From Medicago truncatula (Eukaryota > Streptophyta > Magnoliopsida > Fabales > Fabaceae), in the NCBI RefSeq assembly GCF_003473485.1, contig NC_053045.1, positions 36,864,494 to 36,928,493 on the forward strand: a stretch of DNA of 64,000 nucleotides. Reading direction: 5' to 3'. Numbering within the stretch: position 1 is the first letter of the stretch; each line of letters begins with the position of its first letter. Shown here piece by piece: positions 14,936-25,915 of the stretch. The notes below the pieces were generated by a model. It ran no database searches, was not told the origin of the DNA, and saw only the letters and a program-made list of their open reading frames with translations. Made by a program: the position numbers and the translations under genes.

Positions 14936-15629
14936 ACTTTTGTCAAAACATCATCTTCCGACCAACCGCTTCCTTGCAAACGCTTAGCGCCATCATAAGC
15001 ACCAACAAATTTATTTATTAATTTGCTCATATAATTAAAATGGTTTCGGCATGCAACTACATCACGCGGAGAATCGAATGAGCAATGCTCATTACAATAC
15101 TCAACAATTTTACCCCAATATGCTTCACTTGTCTGGTTTCTCCCGACAACAATGCATGTTCCATATTTTATCCACCTACTAATTAACACCAAATTTTGTT
15201 CAGTGTTCCATGATGGTTGCTGGTTTTTCTTGCTCTTAGGAGTTGTATCCTCTGGAATTGGAGTGACTTCATTAGCTCTTGTCATTCCACCACGATTTAT
15301 TTGTGATGAAAATTCAGGATATTCACCAACACTCTGAAAATTTTCATTCACCATTGACATATAACCATTAAATTGGGGTGTTTGAGATGGATATCCATCA
15401 TAGATCTATAATATGAATTAAAGTTGTTTGGAACCGAGGATGAGTGATTGAAATTTGAGGCAAAACCAAAATTATGCATGTTTTGAGGATGTTGGTTGGG
15501 GAGTTGATTTGGGTTTTGAGGATGTTGGTTGGGAAATTGATTTGGGTGTTGATAATTGTTTGGATTTTGGTAGCTAAATGGGTAATCATAAGAATTTTGG
15601 GTGTTGAATTGATTGTTATTGGGATCCAT
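14923..15629 (-). pseudogene. Harbinger ORF1 (Myb/SANT-like DNA-binding protein), broken
   Basis: The companion protein of Harbinger elements, which binds the transposon ends with the transposase. The start at 15629 encodes an Asn/Pro/Gln-rich head (NQFPNQHPQN repeated). The frame changes near 15350-15400 and continues to 14923 with PSWNTEQNLVLISRWIKYGT and AYWGKIVEYCNEHC, the trihelix-like Myb domain of this family. It stops after DDVLTKVQEL, where the normal protein would go on; transposase sequence follows at once. It therefore lacks its C-terminal part and has a frame break. Confidence 0.8.
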
Positions 15630-15846
15630 TTCACTAAATAAAGACTAAAACTTCAAAAGAAAGCTAATAGAAAGCTAATAATAAGAGGTTGGGAAATTGA
15701 TTTGGGTGTTGATAATTGTTGGGATTTTGGTAGCTAAATGGGTAATCAGAAGAATTTTGGGTGTTGAATTGATTGTTATTGGAATCAATTTCACTAAATA
15801 AAGACTAAAACTTCAAAAGAAAAACTAATAGAAAGCTAATAATAAG
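15527..15846 (-). repeat. 160-bp tandem duplication over the ORF1 start
   Basis: 15527-15686 and 15687-15846 are near-identical direct copies covering the first codons of ORF1 and its upstream region. In the outer copy the start codon is lost (GGATCCATTT in one copy, GGAATCAATTT in the other), leaving one usable start. Confidence 0.8.
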
Positions 15847-16285
15847 ATTAAGAGAGTGAAAAACTTGGTTTTTTTTTTCTGTGTCCAAATCAAATGATCC
15901 AAGTCTCTATTTATAGAGAGAAAAAATCACGAATTTTGGTAAAAAAATAAAAAATTATTTGCAATGAAATAATTGAGTGCAAAATATTAAGATGATAAAA
16001 ATCCAAGCAGCCAATCGAAACGCGCTACGTGTCCTGTCTTTATCCATTTCTCTTTCTCTCTCCGGAACTCCCGACCGCTCACGCGCCCTGTCTGCGCGTG
16101 TATCGCACACGCCTGCTTCAGCAAATTCCAACGTGCCACGTGTCCCCTCCGTGTCAGATTTCAACATGTTTAACTCTTTCATCTCCTCTCACCTCCACAT
16201 CATTTTTTTTTCATTTTCAACACCCACATGCAATGGTTTCAACATGTTGAAGCGTGGTTTCAACTACCCATTGCACTTGGTCTTA

Positions 16286-19200
16286 TACATTGAAGTTGGT
16301 TTGGAATTCTATATTGCTAAGATTGTGGACTATTTGTGTTGGAGTATCATTGTTTTATTAACTAATTTTTTAAAGTGAGATTTAAGTCCATTTAACATGG
16401 TATGGTATGAGAGCCAAATTATGTAGCACATGAGAGAAATTTGACCCAAATCTAATATAAGTGTGAGCGTAAGTATTGAAATCGTAGTAGTTTCTTGTAT
16501 TGTCGGTTTCTTACAATATGTGTTTGGGTATGCTCATTTTATGAGCTACTAGCTTTTTAGAATGAGACCCAAGCTATTTTTACATTCTATGTTTTACAAT
16601 ATCTTGTTTTTTTTCCCGTTAATTTCATAATTTTCTTTACAAATCTATGCTTTACAACCTTCATTTTCTTTTTCTTCATAAAACAAACGCTCATCAAACA
16701 CAACTAAGATAACGAAATAAAAAAAACGCTCATATGTAAAACATAATTTTAACATTTTTTTGTCTAGATGGTTATCTTTAAAACATTTCTTTTTAGTTGG
16801 TTATCTTACTTGTGTTTAATGAGTGTTTGTTTCTTGAAGAAAAAGGAAATGAATGTTGTCAAGCATTGCTTGGTAAAAATGAATGAACATTTGTAAAACA
16901 CAAGCTATGTTTTATCAAGTTAATTTCATAATTTTTTCACAAAACAAACGTTCATCTCACTTCTTACTTTACTAGTTCGTCGATCACTAATCATGAGGAT
17001 ATATGGGTACAATAAAACTCTCCCGGACATGCTTGAACTATTATCAATGTGGATGACAATTGTCTTGGTAATCATATCTGAGCTGATTATGGAGGCTTGT
17101 TGCGACATCCTTCGGAGTCTTGGATCTTAAGTCTTTCGGGTTATATTGTGGGTGCCCTTGATATTCTTCTTGTTGAGCTTCATGATGTTCATAAGGGACA
17201 TCAATTGATAGGAGATCCATTGTGTTTGTAACCTCAAGGAGCCAACTCTCACATATCACAAATATGTTACCTTGATTCAAGATATTAAAGATCTTTTTTA
17301 CGTTCATTGGATCATTTCTACTGCTCATATCCTTCGTAAGAAAATATTTGCATCGACTTCTTGACAAAGTTTGGTGCTTCCTCTACCTCGGATTTCATAA
17401 TTCTCACATCTCCTCCGTCAAACTTACCAAACCTCCTCTTAGCCGACTCTGTGGGAACTTGATTATGTGGATTGTAGTCTTTTCTTTCTATTTTTCTTTT
17501 TATGCTTTTCTTTTCTTAATATCATTAATCTTTTTTTTTTTTTGTACAAATCAATATTCATTTCATCCACTTTACACAATAATAATTTGCTCATCAACCC
17601 GTCAAAAATTATATAATTATTCATCAACCATTAGTATTACATACTGTAGATTCTAAAATGAGTTGCTCGATTTTAAAAACTTTTCCAAAAAATTTGCATG
17701 CTACTCTGCAGCAAAGCAATGGCAAAATGACAATATTATATATATCACAAACATCAGTCCAAGTTATGTAATCGATCATTACAATCTACAAAATATCTAA
17801 CTAAGGGTAGAAAAACATGGATCGCACAACTACCTTATCGCTTAAAGGTTAGTGATGGAAAAATAAAGAAAGTAAAGAGTTGTTGACTTGAGTTGATTGT
17901 AAATACCATAAATACTTTTGTCCTGTTTTGAATTTATGTCCTATTTATCTAGTCTCTAGCTTGGCCTTTGCTATTGATGTGGACTTTCAACAATAATATT
18001 TACATCATAGATGACATATAGTTTACCTAGCATGCTACAATAATATTGACACTGTTATTTATCAATGAATGTTATGCCATAGACAATTCCACAGTCTAGA
18101 CAGAACCAGTAGAGGACAATGATTGTTGTTTATATGGTCAACGGATCTTATTGGAAACATTATCAGAAATAAAATTTGCTTAAGGTTCTTAAGTTAATTA
18201 AGAACCTTTTCTTAAAGAGTATCACCACATGAGTATGTCTAGCAATCTAACCGACACTCACATGTAATAGTCTCTTTATGAAACAAGTTTTGAATATCAT
18301 GATGTAATTTCTGAGTTGTGAAATATTACAAATTTACGTTCTTAAACAATCATACCAGAGAGGAAAATTGTTGTACTCGATATGACACAGTAAAACTTAA
18401 GTAAAAGAGTTGCAACTTAACTCCAACTTGAGATGCTTTTACTTCTCTAACATAATGTGGTTAATGTTGGACTACTTGGTGCCCATTTAGAGGGATGTTT
18501 GATGGATCAAAATCACATCTGCACACTATTCAATGTAAGTCTGCCGTGATTTTAAGAAGCTGAGAATTGGAGCTTCTGCATTAAAGTGGTTTTTTTGCCG
18601 TAATTTCAAGCAAAATGTGATTTGCAGACGTCCTTCCAAACATGCATTGAGTATAAGAGAGTGATGTGCTATCATAGAGCTACTTATTGTTGTGTTTTAA
18701 TCTACGTGACAAAAACTAATATTGTCAAAAGTTAATTTTAGTTTTTTATTTATTTTTTCATAAATATGAGTGTAAAAATCATAGTTGATGTCAAAAGTTA
18801 CAAATTGAATTAAACAATAAATATGAGTGTAAAAATCACATTTGATGTCAAAAGTTATAAATTCAAATTTCAAGTTAAGCTCAATTCACTTTCAAAGAAG
18901 TTAAAATCAATTTCAACTGACATCATCTAAATATGTTAAAATCAATTTACGTGTCTAGAATCACTTTTTTCCTGCTTACCATAAAACCAAACATACAGTT
19001 AAAGAAACGTTGTACAACTTCCTTTCACTGTTGCCAAAACATACTAGAATTCATGTCCAAGATTGGTATTTGCAAACGTTAACTCTTCTTAGTGAGGAAC
19101 TTTACTCATTCATCTTTACCTATGGGAATTAAAAAAATTAAGAGAAATGGAAAACAAAGAAAAAATAGAGTCGGTGGGATTGAGTGAAAAAGAAGATAGA

Positions 19201-20164
19201 ATACACAAAGGAAATGGAGAACAGGAAAAGGGCAAAAATGAAAGTTGCTTTGTTACATTTTCTCTTGGTACATTATTTTGTTTCTTTCTATCAATGGCTC
19301 AAACAAGTAGGGTTTTCTCTTCCACTCCAAAATCGTGACTATCCTAATAAACGAAAATATTAAAATCAACATGCTGTTTTCCATCCAAGCATTTTTCATT
19401 CTGCCTGATTTTATCAAAGTATTGGTCAAACGAAGCTTTTCATCCAAGTATTATTACCCTACTTGTGAAGTTATTTACACAGACAATAATGTAGTTGAAG
19501 AAGCCTTTGTAGCCATCATTGCAAATCGTTTTCTTGACATGTGCATAGTTGTTAATTGTTATTATTGGAGACTGCTTGATTGCTAGTATCTATTTTAAGA
19601 GTACAACCATAATATATTTCTTTTGAAACAAAATAGTAAATTTCGAGACTTACAATTTGGAGGCATAGTTGTGTAGACGTCAATGAATATGGTAGTAAGG
19701 ACATAATGGCACATGGCTAATGCTGAATCTTAAATTGGGTGTATAGTTCAAAACTCTACAGCAATTTGCATTTATAGAAAAACATCATGTGGGTGGCCTC
19801 CAAAAATTTATACTTGAAAGGAGACATTTTTAATTGATGATCCAAGGGCATAATTTTTCTTCATAAACCTACTCATATTGCCTACGAATATACAAAAATT
19901 ATACCCTCATATACAAGGAATGGTACAAAAAGACTAGATAACCAAAGATGAACAACCCCCTCTAGATTCAAGTTAATAGATCATTTATCATAGATGATAC
20001 TAAGTGTCTGTTTGGTTTGGCGGTCTCCCACCCAAACGTGCTTCTCAATGTGTTCCAGACGTGGAAATAGAGAAGCTAGTAAATAAAGCTTTCACATTAA
20101 CATGGGTTATTGCCGCAAGTTTGCAAAACGGGACACCGTTCCAAACACATGCTAAATCTAGAAC
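16286..20164. other. Intergenic region, mostly unassigned
   Basis: At about 16390-16430 the plus strand has TGGTATGAGAGCC, close to the tRNA-Met primer site of LTR retrotransposons, so 16286-16560 may be a retroelement scrap. A minus-strand frame at 17044-17367 (107 codons, TTG first) matches nothing I recognise. At 18480-18660 and 19999-20160 there are MITE-like stretches with GTTTGGTT and CCAAACAC ends. The remainder is AT-rich with no supported gene. Confidence 0.4.
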
Positions 20165-22269
20165 TCAGTCTCTTTCTGGAGCCTCACCAGAATTTCTTCT
20201 TGCGCTGAGGTTTCCCGCGTATGACCATACCTTCTCATAATCAGTCGAAGCCAACTTTCCGGCCTTGGAATCTTTACCCTTAGCGTTCCTCTTTACATCA
20301 TGTGTCCTGCGTGGACTGCAAGGACTCCCACTAACAGGAGAGGAGGAACAGAATGATGGGGTAGCAAAAGGAGAGGCGTATGGGGTATGTTGAATTGAGA
20401 AGGGGCTGGGAGTCATTCGCTTTTGAATAGGCAGACCACCAAAACCTCCCCTGCCGAACAAGATAGAATCTGCAGCTGCACTTCGTTTTACAGTATCGTC
20501 TACATAAAGGACATCATCGATCCTGGCCATTATGTTAAAGGCCAAGCTCTCCATCACCCTGGAATAACTCTCAAGAATAGACTGCCCTACATCCTGCAAG
20601 GAAAACAACGTTCCAAATAAGTTTATTCATTGATTTTAAGCTCCCTTGTCCCAATGCCCAACCTCTGTAACCATACAGACTAGAAGCCATGCACAAACTT
20701 ATCACATAGACATACAATGATCAATCGTCAATATGGATGATGAAACTGAAAATGCTATTTATACTGCACTTGACCTCAGCAAATTCTTTTTATTCTCACA
20801 AAATACAGGCATAAGGGAACCAAGAAACTTAGAAAATGATATCTATGTACCGATGCCAGGATTATATCTTCTGCTGAAACTTTTGAATGCTAATTGGAAC
20901 AAACTAGAAATAATTTCCCGATCAGATGCACCTAATATATTGCATATTACTTCAACACAATCTACTAGCAATTATGAGTGAAATGTATGATGCAGATCAA
21001 TAGAACGAATTATGAGTTTTATCCCAACTTTAAGAGGGAGAAAATGTACCTTATTATACTGTATCTTGGCCATGTCTAGCGCTGTTTGAGGAAGCCCGGG
21101 AAATCGGCGTTTCAAGCTTTGCAGTAGTGTCTCTGCCCGTTGGACAAGAAAGTGGTTCTTCTCACCATCAGCGACAAGGCTCTTTACCTTTCCACCCCAA
21201 GACCGTCTGGCTTTCCCCGATTTTTTAAGTTTCTTATAGTCTTTCAACCTCCATACATGTATAGCAGCCTCAATTCTATTAGCTATATCTTGTGTGTGGT
21301 GCTCAGATGATAAATCCAAGCAATCCAGAAGACATTCAGAGGAAAACTGACCAGCAGTTATGTACCGGTATATTATATCCCCAAGACAAGCTTTGCCATT
21401 CTGCATTGGTAAAACCAAAAAGGCATTTTGAGTTTTCATCCAATTTTAGCGAAAAAAATTCAAAACATTCTACCAAATACTAAACCATTTTTGAATTCCA
21501 CTTCAGCTTATTGAAGTTTTGAACCATGGATAAAACTGATTTCAGCACTAATTAGAAGTACTTGCAACTCAAACATGCATAAAAGAAGTGATGTCTGTCT
21601 AGTATGGACCATTGTAGCATGATATAATCATATTTTACAAAATATAAACCGAGTACCAAACCAAAATTAACCATGAACACAGTTTATTTCCTATATGCAA
21701 AGCAAAGTATTATTACCCTTGGCAAGGATTCTACATAAGCAGCAGGAATTTCCATTTCAGCGAGAACAGAACTATTAATCGCCATGGCAGCCTTAAGTAT
21801 CTGGTTCGTACAATCCCTACACTGCTGCAACCTTTTCCTATCATCCTCACATAACCCATTCGGCGGAAGCTTAGGAGAAGGAAGCCACCATTTCTCTTCT
21901 TGCCTAACAGAAGGTCTACCATAATCATCACAATCCTTAGAATCACCCAACACAATCCCTCTATCAACATACCAAAACTGAGTATCACAAAATCCATCCA
22001 ACATACTAAGCAACATTCCATCAAGCTTCTTCAAAGCAGGAAGATTGATGTACAAATCAGAGCGAGGCCGCGTCGCCATCACTTCATAGGTTCCACCACC
22101 TGGAAATTGCTGCACAGAAGGCACCAACTCGACTATTGAATCACTCACGCAAAGTAGCCATTCCATTTCCCTTCGCCACATTGCTTTTTTCTGTGGTGCT
22201 AGTGGCTCCAACCTCCATAATTCACCAAACACAGTCGCTGCAATTACAATTTCAATTCAAAGTCATGCA

Positions 22270-22306
<37 letters not shown>

Positions 22307-23045
22307 ACATATCATACATACAAAAATGCATTTCTTTATTAACCTCTAAAGCACCGACAATTCTGAACGAAGATGTGTGTCTGAGACGTGTTGTGTCACT
22401 GATACAACACCGACACATCTGATTACATAGAATTACTCATTACTTCAAATTATTATTATCAGTGTCGTCGACATGTCAGTCTGCGTGTCCGTAATTCATA
22501 GTTACTAACATGCAAAACGCGAAAAAAAAACAAACTAACCGGAGAGATTTGTGATGGCATTAGAGATTGCAAGTGCAGTGCAAACCCCTTTTCCACCACC
22601 GGACATATCTTCTCCTAAAAGCAACTTTGCAAAACGTTCCTTCATCATTTCAACTTCTGCAAAATACAAAAACACCGTTAACACAATTCACAATTTCAAT
22701 CTCAGAATCTCATACATTTTTCATGAATAGAAAACATAAAGCAACAACAATTGTACGAAAGAGAATAACATGAATGAGCACTCTACCGGTCAAATCCAAG
22801 TCACGTTTGTGATCCCAAACAGCAACATCTTTCCCACCGATGACCGGAAGCATAACCTGCGCCGTCGCCGGCAAGTTGAAATGAGCGGCGAGCTGACGTG
22901 GCGAGAGATTTGCCGAGCTGGAAGCTCCTTCCGCGTCGAAACGTCGGCCGTAGAAGCTGCTAGAACTTTCCGATTCGCTGATGTCAGCACTCGGACTGTA
23001 ACTTCCACATCGCTCTGAAACATCTTCCGACGAAACACTTCCCAT
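20165..23045 (-). CDS. Rop guanine nucleotide exchange factor (PRONE domain), ROPGEF1-like
   Basis: Activates plant ROP/RAC small GTPases by GDP release at the plasma membrane, acting in polar growth and below receptor-like kinases. Five exons (minus): 22787-23045, 22540-22656, 21717-22237, 21050-21400 and 20165-20593, all GT-AG, giving 558 aa. The Ser-rich head [20 protein letters not shown] is the ROPGEF1 type. The PRONE domain runs from about [20 protein letters not shown] (exon 2) through [20 protein letters not shown] and the WW motif [13 protein letters not shown] (exon 3), [20 protein letters not shown] (exon 4) and [20 protein letters not shown] (exon 5). The variable, phosphorylatable tail ends in APERD, close to the ending of Arabidopsis ROPGEF1; this tail is known in the family to restrain the PRONE domain. 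No frame damage. Intron 2 holds a 35-base A run and a dispersed repeat. Identity is very secure; the paralogue number is tentative. Confidence 0.95.
22271..22305 (+). repeat. Poly(A) run of 35 in ROPGEF intron 2
   Basis: Uninterrupted A35. It may be the tail of an old retroposon or simple slippage. The length is likely to vary between individuals and is prone to sequencing error. Confidence 0.9.
22330..22505. repeat. Copy of the intronic GTGTC repeat
   Basis: AGCACCGACA ... ACACCGACACATC ... GTCGTCGACATG ... CGTGTCCGT resembles the repeats at 4375-5240 and 48225-48420. It lies in intron 2 of the ROPGEF gene. Confidence 0.45.
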
Positions 23046-23781
23046 TTCTTTACAACAGCAAAATTTTACACAGATCTTAGTTTGGTAACGCACATTTCAA
23101 TAGCTATGGTAACAGTGAAGATAATAATAAGAGAAAATGATATAAATGGGTAAGTAAAGCGAGTGAAGAAGATAATTTCAACGTTCTCTTTCACTTCTTA
23201 TTCCACTCACATTCTTTTTCTTTGTCTTTGTTATAAGTATTTGTTAAATTCTTTATTTTACTCTGTCAGTGTTGTTGTTGAGGTGTGGACCTGTGGAGTA
23301 TAGTGGTGGTGATGATTTGATGAAGGCAAAAGTAAACAAAGAGACGCCGTTTGCAGGGATTGTCTTTTCCGTAACCGAAGGTTAAGCACCCGACACGCTC
23401 TTTATCAGTGGGGCCACTTTTCGGTGTGATGACGTGGATTGTTTTTGTTGGAGGGTTTTGGCTCTGTGGGCCATTTTTGAGCGCGAAACCGTTGATACGA
23501 TATCAAGATGGAGGGAGTTCGACTGGTTTAGGAAACGGAACCAAACGGCCGTTAACTGTACGTTGGTATCCGTGTAAAGGAATGTTAAGGAGTGCCCAAT
23601 CTCATGAATTATTGTTTTTTTTCATTTATTTATTATTGCTAATATAGTTTTTCTTTTCCTTTTTATGATAAACAAAAAAGGCTATAAAAACAATAGGAGA
23701 GGTACCTTGTCAAAAAATAAAAGCAAATAAGAGAGGTACTAGACCATAGTATTAAATAATGATTGTTTGATATTGCTCTAA
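23046..23781. other. Upstream region of the ROPGEF gene
   Basis: Presumed 5' untranslated region and promoter. The part 23240-23590 is richer in G and C than the surroundings. The plus-strand frame at 23408-23647 does not look like a real protein. No element ends seen. Confidence 0.4.
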
Positions 23782-23977
23782 AGCATCCACAATGGAGACA
23801 TTTATTTTTGGGTTATTAAATGAATCTCACGTGTATACATCGCTCATTTATAATTTTTTAACAGTAGTATCTAATAATTTTTGTATCTTAAGTAAGACCC
23901 CGGGTCTTATAAGACTCTGAAAAAGATTCTCCTCATTGGGATATCTAATAGTTAAGACCCTTCCAATGGAGATGGTC
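23782..23977. mobile_element. Tourist-like MITE, 196 bp, TAA target duplication
   Basis: Ends are AGCATCCACAATGGA on the left and, on the other strand, GACCATCTCCATTGGA on the right, with TAA on both sides (23779-23781, 23978-23980). This fits the PIF/Harbinger-derived Tourist group. The right end resembles the ends of the Harbinger element at 13675-16282. Confidence 0.65.
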
Positions 23978-24340
23978 TAAATCCACTGGCTGAGGCATTG
24001 TAAATTTATAAAAAAAAGTACCTCATCCGTCCCATAATACATGTCACAGTTGATCATATTACGTATGCCAATGTATAATTTTGAGCTTAAATATTTTGAA
24101 TAATATGTTAGAAAAAATCATGAAAATATGATATTTTGAAAATACTCATCGAGACGAATCTAACGACGTCTTATATGATATTATTTATCTTTGTATTTTA
24201 GTAGAAAAATATGGTCAAAGTAATTTAAGTCAAAATTGCAAAATTTCAAGAGATTAATTAGAATAGACTGACGGTGTAAAAAACTTTATACAATCAACCA
24301 ATTAAATTCACCTAATTAGACACACAATATTATCTTTTTA

Positions 24341-24622
24341 GCAAATTAGACACATAATCTTAAGTATTAAAAAAAGGAAAAAATAAAATAAAATATAGAT
24401 AATAAATGTCATATACCACATTTAATTTATTAGCCTAAAACAAGGGGAATACAACATCTGCCTAAGTCTACCTCTTTTTTTTTTTTTACCAAATTAGACA
24501 CATAATCTTAAGTGTTAAAAAAAGGAAAAAATAAAATAAAATATAGATAATAAATGTCATATACCACATTTAATTTATTAGCCTAAAACAAGGGGAATAC
24601 AACATCTGCCTAAGTCTACCTT
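24341..24622 (+). repeat. Direct repeat of about 130 bp inside the Mutator-like element
   Basis: 24341-24473 and 24489-24622 are nearly identical (AAATTAGACACATAATCTTA ... CATCTGCCTAAGTCTACC), separated by a T-run. Confidence 0.85.
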
Positions 24623-24682
24623 GCTTTCCCTAACCTTCTTTTATCTTTGTCTAGTTCTCGTCAAAAATTCATCACAAAATGA

Positions 24683-24982
24683 TATTCCTTTCGTCCCTCA
24701 ATACTTGACCTACTTGATTATTTCACATAGATTAAGAAAAATGCAAAGATGAAAGAAAGAGAATGATATTTTTACTGAATTGTCCTTGTTATTATTTTGA
24801 AACCTTCACTTTTAAGTAATGATTACTTTCTTTGTTCCACTAGAAACTTTTACATGGAAACCACAAAAAGTATTTATAAGGGGTAAATTTGTCAAATTCT
24901 GCTTAAAAATCTGAGAAGGTTAAATACTGTAGAACAAATATTTTTTTTCAAATAGGTCAAATATCGAGGGACGGAGGAAGTG
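24683..24982. mobile_element. Second Stowaway-type MITE nested in the Mutator-like element
   Basis: The left end TTCCTTTCGTCCCTCAATAC and the right end read on the other strand (CACTTCCTCCGTCCCTCGAT) are inverted copies. Inner sequence GACCTACTT / GACCTATTT continues the match. It differs in its interior from the 258-bp family. Exact borders are uncertain by a few bases. Confidence 0.6.
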
Positions 24983-25649
24983 ATAATTTCTATGATCTTC
25001 GATTTTCTTATTTTATAACAGCCATCAATTTTGTTTCAATTTTGCTCAATAAATGGAATTGATTATTATTAGCCTAAAACAGAATTAGATAACGTGCTGA
25101 TAATTAACAAAATATTCATCGAATATCAGCTTCATAATTCATGAGATTTTTAAAACTAAAGGGGTGAGAAGGAGAAAAAACAATTGAATTTTATCAAAGG
25201 AATCTTGCAAGATCGATGTAATGAAATATAACCATTAATATTTGGCAAATTCTATGGTACACACAATATTTTAAGTGTACCAGTATACCAAACATTAAAT
25301 TAATAATTAAATTGATTATTTTTTGAAGAAAAAATAATTATTTTCTATCATTAACAACTATAATAATTAAATTTAGATATATTAAGAAACATGGGTAGAA
25401 TGCAATAATTGTAAAATATCTCATTTGATTTTTTTTTCCTTTTTTTTAACACTTAAGATTAAGATGATGTGTTTAATTGGATGATTTTAATCGGTTGATA
25501 GTGTAAAGTTGTTTTACACTGTCAGTCTATTCTAATTAATCTCAATTTTCAAATGAATCATCTATTGTGGAACGGAGGAAGTAATAATTAGATTGTATAT
25601 GTAACGAGTTGCCACACTAATTTTTAAATACTAGTATATCAAAATTTTA

Positions 25650-25913
25650 GTCTCTCTATCTTAAAATAATAGTCATTTAAGGTTGTGTGTGATTTTTAAA
25701 GAAATAGTTAATTGTGTTAACTTCAAAGACAAAATTAGTAAATACTCTTATTAATTGTAGTTAGTAAACAATATAGTTAAGTTTGATGAAATTCAATAAA
25801 TAAGAGTATAATAATGGAAAAAAATAATAAATGTTGCATTGATATTCTAAATCGACAATTATTTTTTTATCGAAAAAAATTAAAGAAAAACAATTATTTT
25901 AAGACAGATGGAG
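25650..25913. mobile_element. Diverged Stowaway-type MITE, 264 bp
   Basis: GTCTCTCTATCTTAAAATAA on the left pairs with CTCCATCTGTCTTAAAATAA from the right end on the other strand. TA on both sides. Confidence 0.6.
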
Positions 25914-25915
25914 TA

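Larger units (their letters stand above)
13675..16282 (-). mobile_element. PIF/Harbinger DNA transposon, internally deleted, 2608 bp
   Basis: Terminal inverted repeats are GACCATTTACAATGG (13675-13689) and, on the other strand, GACCAAGTGCAATGG (16268-16282), matching at 12 of 15 positions. Both ends abut TTA (13672-13674 and 16283-16285), the typical 3-bp Harbinger target duplication. Inside, on the minus strand, lie the remains of the two usual Harbinger genes: the Myb-like ORF1 protein and the transposase. The two are joined directly by a deletion that removed the end of ORF1 and the beginning of the transposase. The element cannot move by itself. Confidence 0.85.
24250..25543. mobile_element. 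Mutator-like long-TIR element, 1294 bp, inside the Stowaway MITE
   Basis: Both ends begin, on opposite strands, GAGATTAATTAGAATAGACT, and the inverted similarity runs on for about 80 bases. Flanks are AAATTTCAA (24241-24249) and AATTTTCAA (25544-25552), a 9-bp target duplication with one mismatch, which points to the Mutator superfamily. No transposase frame is present, so it is non-autonomous. Confidence 0.7.
24021..25581 (+). mobile_element. Stowaway MITE interrupted by a larger insertion
   Basis: Left part 24021-24249 follows TA and matches the 13256 element from CCTCATCCGTCCC through the GACGAATCTAACGACG block. The right end, ATTTTCAAATGAATCATCTATTGTGGAACGGAGGAAG, resumes at 25544 and ends at 25581 before TA. 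The gap is filled by the insertion at 24250-25543. Confidence 0.75.

Noticed and set aside
17044..17367. A 107-codon minus-strand frame as a gene
   Set aside because: It begins with TTG, has no family motif and no matching exons nearby. Chance or repeat-derived frame.
23408..23647. A 79-codon plus-strand frame upstream of ROPGEF
   Set aside because: No known domain, lies in the probable promoter region and ends in a T-rich run read as Phe.
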